Below are positions 57,136 to 64,000 of a stretch of DNA of 64,000 nt, one piece after another (position 1 is the first letter of the stretch; every line of letters starts with the position of its first letter). This DNA is from Batkoa obscura. Taxonomy: Eukaryota > Entomophthoromycota > Entomophthoromycetes > Entomophthorales > Batkoaceae. The DNA lies in NCBI GenBank assembly GCA_030770535.1, contig JASVEC010000012.1, positions 868,001-932,000 of the forward strand. Direction: 5' to 3'. The notes beneath the pieces are model-generated. The model was not told the origin of the DNA and did no database searches. It worked only from the letters and a program-made list of their open reading frames with translations. The position numbers were made by a program, and so were the translations under genes.

Positions 57136-57385
57136 TTTTAAATTTCTAAAAAATAACAAATTTGATTTTTTTAGTTTTATTAAATTTAATGGGATATTTT
57201 AATAATTCTATACTAACTTTGTAGTTTATGCCAGCAAATAAAATTTAATTGACCACAAAAAAAATAAACTCAAAATTCAAATTTAAAATTGTATAAGTGT
57301 ATTAAAATGAAGAATAAATAATATCAATAAAATGTTTAATATAAAAATCGAAGCTATTTATTATTATAACTACTAAATATTTTAT

Positions 57386-58609
57386 TCAATCATCTGATAA
57401 TAAATCATCCAACTCTTTTTCTTCTTCTTCCGTAAGCGTAACATTACTTGGTTTTGAATATTCTAATGGTTTTAAATCCTCAAAATTGGGTTGTTTACCA
57501 ATATCTTTCAACAACCAAGATCTAAGACTACCATCTAAAGAAGCAGAAATAATTTTTTGATCTTTATTAATAAATGTAATAGCAGTAATTTCATCCCAAT
57601 GACCATTAAAAGTACCTAACAAAGTTTCATTTAAAACATCAAATACACGTATAATTTCATCTCTTCCGCCAGTAATGCAATATCGATTGTCTTCTGTTAT
57701 ATAAATACTTCTTACATGATCTGGATGCTCAAAGGAAGTATCTATCTTGTTTTCAATTAAACTATATCTTTTAACTGTTTTATCACCAGAACTAGACCAT
57801 ATTTCATCTTCCGTTAAAAATAATTTATAGACTGTAGTTAAATGATGCTCAAATATATTTTCAATTTTATAATCACTTTTTATATTCCATTGAATAATTT
57901 TCAAATCTCCAGAACAAGTATAAATAAAATCATTATCTATGCTTATTTTAATATCTTCAATAGTTCCCTTATGTCCTTTTAGTGTTTTGTAACTTTTTGT
58001 TTGGCCAAATGGATAAATTCGAAGTTCTTTATCGCTTGAACCTGATATTAAATATCTTTTACCATCCTTTATAAATGTATTGACACATTTAACAAAATCA
58101 CTATGCTCTGAATATACTTTAACAATCTTATTTTCCTATGATTACGATATTAGTATTATTTTAAATATTATTGTTATTTATTCTTTACTTTAACATTCCA
58201 TAGTATCAGTTTTTTATCCCAAGAGCCTGATAATAAATATTCTTCCCCGTTTTCTTGAAAATATTTAATACAAGTAACAGGCGCTTGATGACCTTTAAAT
58301 ACTTTAATTGTTTTTTCTGTCTAAACCATAAATTAACCAATTGTATAAGAACAAAAACTAATAACAACTTACTTTTAGATTCAAATATCTAATAACATTA
58401 CCAGCATGAGCTAAAAATACTTTATCTTCTGAGGGATGTTTTTCTAAAGCTAAGATTTTGTTATTAAACTCAATGGGTTGACCAACTAATTCTTTAGGTA
58501 GCTTTTTTTTGGCTTCAATTCTTTTTGTATTCTCGATATCGCGATCTGTTTGAAAAAAATGCTCACTACTCGTTCCATAATTGACTCCTGTACTGCTACT
58601 TATACTCAT
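57386..58609 (-). CDS. WD40-repeat protein
   Basis: Three exons, 58373-58609, 58189-58320 and 57386-58135, with introns of 52 and 53 bp; 372 residues. About seven WD-like blades are visible, e.g. FKGHQAPVTCIKYF...LLSGSWDKKLILWNV, YSEHSDFVKCVN...LISGSSDKELRIY, LKGHKGTIEDIKIS, FEHPDHVRSIYI...CITGGRDEIIRVFDV and FNGHWDEITAITF...IISASLDGSLRSW. The tail is acidic (LTEEEEKELDDLLSDD). A propeller of this kind is a protein-interaction platform; no enzymatic domain. The partner complex is not recognised. It is 250 bp from the start of uS5m, both on the minus strand. Confidence 0.88.
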
Positions 58610-59402
58610 TTTTTCAAAAAAAAAAAAAAGGTTTTGAAATTTAAGATTGTTATATTAATTGGCAATACACAAGTCAATATATTTGAGTTTTTCAAAATGT
58701 TTGTTAGAATTTTGCAATTAAGTAAAAATTTCGCATTTAAAATAACGAACCGAAATTTTAGATTAAAGTTTTAAAGGCTCAAATATGATATATATTGTAA
58801 TATGTTATTATGACACTATTGAGCATCATATCATCACTTTACTTAGTTTTATAATTTTTTTTACTTATCCAAAATTAAGATATCAAATTTTTATTTTAGA
58901 TCGAGTTTAGTCAAAAATCATTTAGCTTCGTTTCAACTTAAGAACAAGTGAGAATGTTTTAAAAAAATTAATTACCCAGTACAGCTGTTCAAGCTTAGAT
59001 ACGTGCTGGCTAACCGTTTACTTTAAAATAAATTCTAAATATCAAACTGCGAAAGCACAATAGTACAAATAGTTGATTATAAAAGTTATCACTAGCCAGC
59101 GCACACTCAAACTTAAACAGCTGTATTCGCTAATTGATTTTGAGATTTTAAAAAACAGCAAAAATGGACAACCAGTAGAAAACACTCCCAAGTATTTAAA
59201 TAAGATTATGATGGCTATGATTTTTTCATAATTTATTCTTTGTTATAATTATATTGTTTTGAAATAAACATTGTCAAACAATTTTGATTTTTCCTTAAAC
59301 TTGAATTCCAAAAAATTTAAATCCTAAATCCAAATCCCATAATTTTCGACCTTTCAAATTGAATCTTAGAATTGTTGAATTAAATATTTTTTATAGAAAA
59401 AA
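58610..59402. other. Divergent promoter region of WD40 protein and RPA1
   Basis: Separates two genes transcribed outwards. Holds the CAGCTG-ended element at 58982-59123; nothing else recognised. Confidence 0.55.
58982..59123. mobile_element. 142-bp MITE with CAGCTG ends and TA flanks
   Basis: Left end CAGCTGTTCAAGCTTAGA, right end (reversed) CAGCTGTTTAAGTTTGAG, both reaching a shared GCTGGCTA at about bp 24-31, flanked by TA on both sides. Over 31 bp, 23 match and all eight mismatches are transitions. Related by its terminus to 44171-44327. Tc1/mariner-like, non-coding, sitting in a divergent promoter region. Confidence 0.7.
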
Positions 59403-62400
59403 ATGAATATATCCCAACCAATAAGCTCGGAAGTAGCGGGAGTCAACTTCTCGATCTATACACCTGAAGAAATTAGAAAGATCTCCGTTAAACCTATTTA
59501 TGACCCAAAAACATTTGATATCTATAATAACCCAAATAAAGGTGGTTTATATGACCCAGCTTTAGGTGCTTGTGATACAGCGGATATGTAATTATTATTG
59601 TTATTATTAAAATAAGTTTTAAACTTCAAACTTTTTTAGCTGCGGTACTTGTAGCTTAGATAAATCAGCCTGTCCAGGCCATTTTGGACATATAGAATTG
59701 CCTGTTCCTGTTATCAATGCTTTATTTTATGAACAAGTATTACGTTTACTTGCATCAAAATGTTTCTTTTGTCACAAATTGAGATTCAGTAACAAAAATG
59801 TAATTTTCTATATCGTAGTATTTTACTTAAGCTAAATTGAAATTTTAGAGAATTATTTTTATGGCTAAGTTTAAATTACTCCAAGCTGGTTTAATTGCAC
59901 AAGCTGAAAATTTAGATCCATCGATGATACCAAATACTACATCAGGTGCCAACATTGAAGATCCTGGAAAGAAAGCTATGGCCATTTTCAATAATATTAA
60001 AAATGCATATTTAAAAAGTGAAAAAACAGATAAGTTACCAGGGTTCCAAAAATCCACAAATACTAATAATTTACATTCTGAATTCATCAGAGAAATTTTA
60101 AAGAGTTCATCAAGCTGTAATGCATGTAAAACTTGTGGTGGTGTCGCTGTTAAAGTTTCTCATGATTCTTATCATAAAATTTTTCAAGCTCCATTATCTA
60201 AAAAGAAATTAGCTAAAATGCAAATGTTAAATATTTCCATAGGTGATGTTTTTAAACAGTCTAGTCTTTCAGCTCAAAAGAAAGAATTTGAAGCTGATGC
60301 TGAGATTGTCAAAGAAGCAGCTGAAATTTATAGTCAAACTAAGATCACCAATGGTCAATTAGATAATTTAGAGCAAGTTCAAAATGGTGATATAACAGAA
60401 GAACAAGAAGAAGAAGAAGAAGAACCAAAAACAAATGGTAAAGGTGGTAAAGAAGGTTTAACTTTATTAACTCCATTACATGTTTTACATCATATCCACC
60501 TTTTATTTGAAAAAGAAAAAGAAATCTGTTCCATCCTTTTTGGTGATATTACTGGAAGAACCAAATTAGATCCTAGGATGTTTTTATTAGAAGTTGTTTC
60601 AGTTCCTCCCTCTAGATTCCGTCCAGCTGCTATGATGAATGGGTCTATTATGGAAAATCCACAAACTGCTAATCTTGCTAAAATTTTAAATGCTTGTCAA
60701 AGTGTTAAAGAAGCATCGAACCAAAAAGATAGATTAGATTTATTAATCGATACTTGGATTCAATTACAAAAAGATGTCAATGCTCTTATTGATTCTTCGC
60801 GTGGTAATAATAATTATAATAAGGATCCATTACCAGGTATAAAACAAGTACTTGAAAAGAAAGAAGGTCTATTCCGTAAACATATGATGGGAAAACGTGT
60901 AAATTATGCTGCCCGTTCAGTTATTTCCCCAGATCCAAATATTGAAACCAATGAAATTGGTATACCTCCTGTTTTCGCAACTACTCTTACTTACCCTGAG
61001 CCAGTTACACACTATAATGTCAAAAAGCTTAGAGATGCTGTCATAAAAGGTCCAAAAGTATGGCCAGGAGCTACACATGTTCAACATGAGGATGGTACAT
61101 TAACTCAACTTGAAGCTTTAAGCACCGAATCAAGAATTGCACTTGCTAATCAATTACTTACACCTCAAGATTCAATGGCAACATCCTTACAATCTGGCAG
61201 TGCATTTGCTCCACAAGCCCAAGGAATTAATAAGAAAGTTTACCGTCACATTGGTAATGGTGATATTGTTTTATTAAACAGACAACCTACTTTACACAAG
61301 CCTTCTATTATGGCCCATAAAGTTCGTGTACTTCCTGGTGAAAAAACTATTCGTATGCACTATGCTAATTGTAATACTTATAATGCTGATTTCGATGGTG
61401 ATGAAATGAATATACATTTCCCTCAAAGTGAAGTTGCAAGATCGGAGGCTTATATGATTGCTAATACTGATAATCAATATCTTGTTCCAACCAATGGTGC
61501 TCCTTTAAGAGGTCTGATTCAAGATCACGTTGCTACAGGTGTTCTTATGACTTGTAAAGACACATTCTTTACCCGTGAAGAATATATGCAATTGATTTAT
61601 GGTTCTTTTAGACCTGAAGATGATCCAGAAGATGATCAACGTATTATTACTGTACCACCAGCAGTTTTTAAACCTCGTCCTTTATGGACTGGTAAACAAA
61701 TTATTACCACTATAATGGCCAATTTAACTCGTAAATTTGAGCCTATCAATCTTGAATCTAAATGCAGAGTACCAGCTAGGTATTGGGATAAATCCGCACC
61801 CGAAGAAGGTAAAGTTATCTTTGTTCAAGGAGAATATATCACTGGTTGTCTCGATAAAAATCAATTTGGTGCTTCATCTTATGGTTTAGTTCACGCTGTC
61901 TATGAACTTTATGGTGCAACAACAGCAGGAAAATTATTAAGTATTTTAGGAAGACTTTTTACTAAATACTGTCAACATCGTGGTTTCACTTGTAGAATGG
62001 ATGATTTAGGATTAACTCCAATTGGTGACGAATGGAGAAGAGATATTATTTCAGAAAGTACTGGTGCTGGTCAAGAAGCTACTATTGGTTATATTGGCCT
62101 TAAAGGACAAGAAAAATTCAAAAATTTCCAAAATGACTTTTTAGAGCGTATGCAAGAAGTTTATCATAATGATGAAAAACTTCAAGGCTTAGATGCCACT
62201 ATGAAAAGTAAAATGAATGGAATTACTTCTTCTATTATCCAAAGTTGTATTCCAGATGGTCTTTATCGTAAATTTCCACAAAATCATATGCAGGTTATGA
62301 CAGTTTCTGGTGCCAAAGGTTCTAATGTAAATGTATCCCAAATTTCATGTCTATTAGGACAACAAGAACTTGAAGGTCGTCGTGTACCATTAATGGCCTC

Positions 62401-64000
62401 TGGTAAAACACTACCATCTTTTCAACCTTATGAAACTTCCGCTAGAGCTGGTGGTTTCATTGCTGGTCGATTCTTAACTGGTATTAAACCACAAGAGTAT
62501 TTCTTCCATTGTATGGCTGGTCGTGAAGGTTTAATTGATACAGCTGTTAAAACTTCACGTTCTGGTTATCTTCAACGATGTCTTATTAAACATCTTGAAG
62601 GTCTCCGTGTCCATTACGATTATACTGTTAGAGATTTCGATGGCTCCCTTCTTCAATTTTACTATGGTGAAGATGGTTTAGATGTCACTAAACAAAAATA
62701 TATTAATAAGTTTGAATTTTCTGCTAGGAATTATTCTGCTATTAAAAACAGATATCCAATTAATCAAACTGCCTTTAATCATATCGATGGGAGTGATGCC
62801 ATTAATTATAGTAAAAAGGTGGCTAAAAAACCTTATAAATATGATCCTACCATGGCTTTATATTCTCCTTCTAAATATCTTGGTTCCGTTTCAGAGAAAT
62901 TCTATGGTGCCTTAAACAAATTTACATCTGATCCATCAAATGAACACTTATGGAAAGAAAGTGCTGGTGATTCTAATGCTGTTACAAAACGTAAATTTAA
63001 GACCTTAATGAATCTTAAATTTATGAGATCACTTGCTGATCCTGGAGAGGCAGTTGGTCTTTTAGCTGCCCAATCCGTTGGTGAACCATCTACTCAAATG
63101 ACATTGAACACTTTCCATTTTGCTGGTTTTGGTGCAAAAAACGTTACTCTTGGTATTCCTCGTCTCAGAGAAATCGTTATGGTTGCTTCTAAAGAAATCA
63201 AAACCCCTTCAATGACTTTATCTATTAAACCTGAAGTCACAGATCAAGAAAAAGAAGATTTCTGTAAACAAATCACTAAATTACGTTTAAGTGAATTGAC
63301 AGATGAAATTGAAGTTGTTGAAAGTTTAGCTACTGTAGAAAATACTCTTACCAAACAATATGTCATTAAACTTAAACTTTTCTCTCCAGAAGAATATACT
63401 CCAGAGTTTAGTGTTACTCCTCGATTAGTGGAACGCAGTATGATATTTTTCGCTAAGCGTCTTGAACACTTGCTTGTTTTAGAACTTCGTCGTAAGGGCA
63501 TCAGAATATCAATGCTTAATGCAGGTGAAAAGAAGGGTGATGATGATGAAGACGACGGTGAGGGTATCGATGATAAGCCAAGTACAAAGAAGAAAGCTGA
63601 TACAGGAGATTTATCCGATGGAGATGATGCTGAGGAATCTGATGGAGATGATGATGCTAAGAAGAATGAAAAGAGCAAACAAAAGGGAGTTTATGAAAAT
63701 GAAGATGAAAATGAAAAAGACGATGAACTTGAAGCTATTGATAAAGAATTTGCCGATGAAGATGAAGAATTAGATGAAAAGGAGGTTGAAGAAAAAATTA
63801 AAAAGTCAATCAATGATACTATCTCAGTCCATGATAATATTATCAAAAAAGCCAAATTTATTACTGACTTCAAATTCGACAATCAAGGAGGCAATTATGC
63901 TGAGTTCTGTCTTAACTTCCCAGTTAAAACAAAGAAAATTCTTATGGTTGGTATTGCTGAAAAAGCTTGCAAACAAGCCATTGTTCGTCAAGTTAAAAAT
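59403..64000 (+). CDS. RPA190: RNA polymerase I largest subunit (partial, runs off the window)
   Basis: Three exons in the window: 59403-59587, 59640-59799 and 59849 to the edge, with 52- and 49-bp introns. The start MNISQPISSEVAGVNF matches the Pol I-specific N-terminus (MxISxPxxSE). The clamp zinc site is CGTCSLDKSACPGHFGHIELPVPV with CFFCHK following. Further landmarks are the active-site loop NADFDGDEMN (61382-61411), which holds the three Mg-binding Asp residues, LNRQPTLHK just before it, the bridge-helix region GREGLIDTAVKTSRSGY at about 62520 and the trigger loop AAQSVGEPSTQMTLNTFH at about 63070. An acidic, lysine-rich linker at about 63530-63800 matches the known acidic loop of A190. 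It transcribes 35S rRNA in the nucleolus. The C-terminus lies outside the window. Confidence 0.95.

Noticed and set aside
63530-63800. Acidic insertion in RPA1 as a novelty
   Set aside because: An acidic loop at this place is a known feature of the Pol I largest subunit in fungi.
63244-63882. Ser-rich open frames antisense to RPA1
   Set aside because: They mirror the acidic GAT/GAA-rich linker of RPA1 and have no independent support.
1-64000. LTR retroelements, Polintons or other virus-like elements
   Set aside because: No paired long terminal repeats, reverse transcriptase, integrase or capsid-like frames were recognised.

Overview
The window is nuclear DNA from an AT-rich fungus. The evidence is short spliceosomal introns (47-96 bp, GTAAG/GTAAT-like to TAG), an Ecm33-type GPI cell-wall protein, a GPCR fused to an RGS domain, a DHA2 drug:H+ antiporter, a mitochondrial uS5 and the RNA polymerase I largest subunit, with the standard genetic code throughout. 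Strong AT bias, abundant small repeats and a likely copper polysaccharide monooxygenase suggest an early-diverging lineage (perhaps Zoopagomycota/Entomophthoromycotina-like), but the lineage is inference.

Layout. (1) 1-13.3 kb: a tandem array on the minus strand of tiny secreted 10-cysteine peptides whose cysteine pattern fits a defensin-like CS-alpha-beta core. There are five intact genes (two nearly identical pairs plus one variant) and three broken or fragmentary copies, in units of about 1.3-2.4 kb, each intact gene having a TATA-like box 115-120 bp upstream of its ATG. (2) 15.1-17.0 kb: a decayed IS630/Tc1-type transposase with repeated helix-turn-helix units, itself invaded by small MITEs. 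(3) 18.2-23.9 kb: a gene-dense segment with an LPMO-like protein, a twin-CX9C protein, an ABHD13/Bem46-like hydrolase, a J-domain protein and an Ecm33-like wall protein. (4) 24-55 kb: five secreted Shewanella-like PPP phosphatases interleaved with one intact S41/CPAF-like secreted peptidase and two decayed relatives. Single-copy genes lie between them: a coiled-coil protein, a Tim17-family protein, the GPCR-RGS protein and the MFS transporter. (5) 56.2-64 kb: conserved housekeeping genes: mitochondrial uS5, a WD40 protein and RPA1, which runs off the right edge.

At least 20 copies of one ~100-bp MITE family (TGGGGATGT...ACACCCCCA ends, 2-bp target duplications, mostly TA) are scattered from 3 to 56 kb. 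Two elements with CAGCTG termini and TA flanks, and one TTAA-flanked piggyBac-like element, are also present.

How the parts fit: the accessory regions mainly encode secreted or surface products (cysteine-rich peptides, phosphatases, peptidases, an LPMO, a wall protein), as expected of a fungus that digests or colonises something. The peptide array and the phosphatase/peptidase families look recently duplicated and partly homogenised, and are the most novel material. No tRNA, rRNA, CRISPR or recognisable LTR element was seen.
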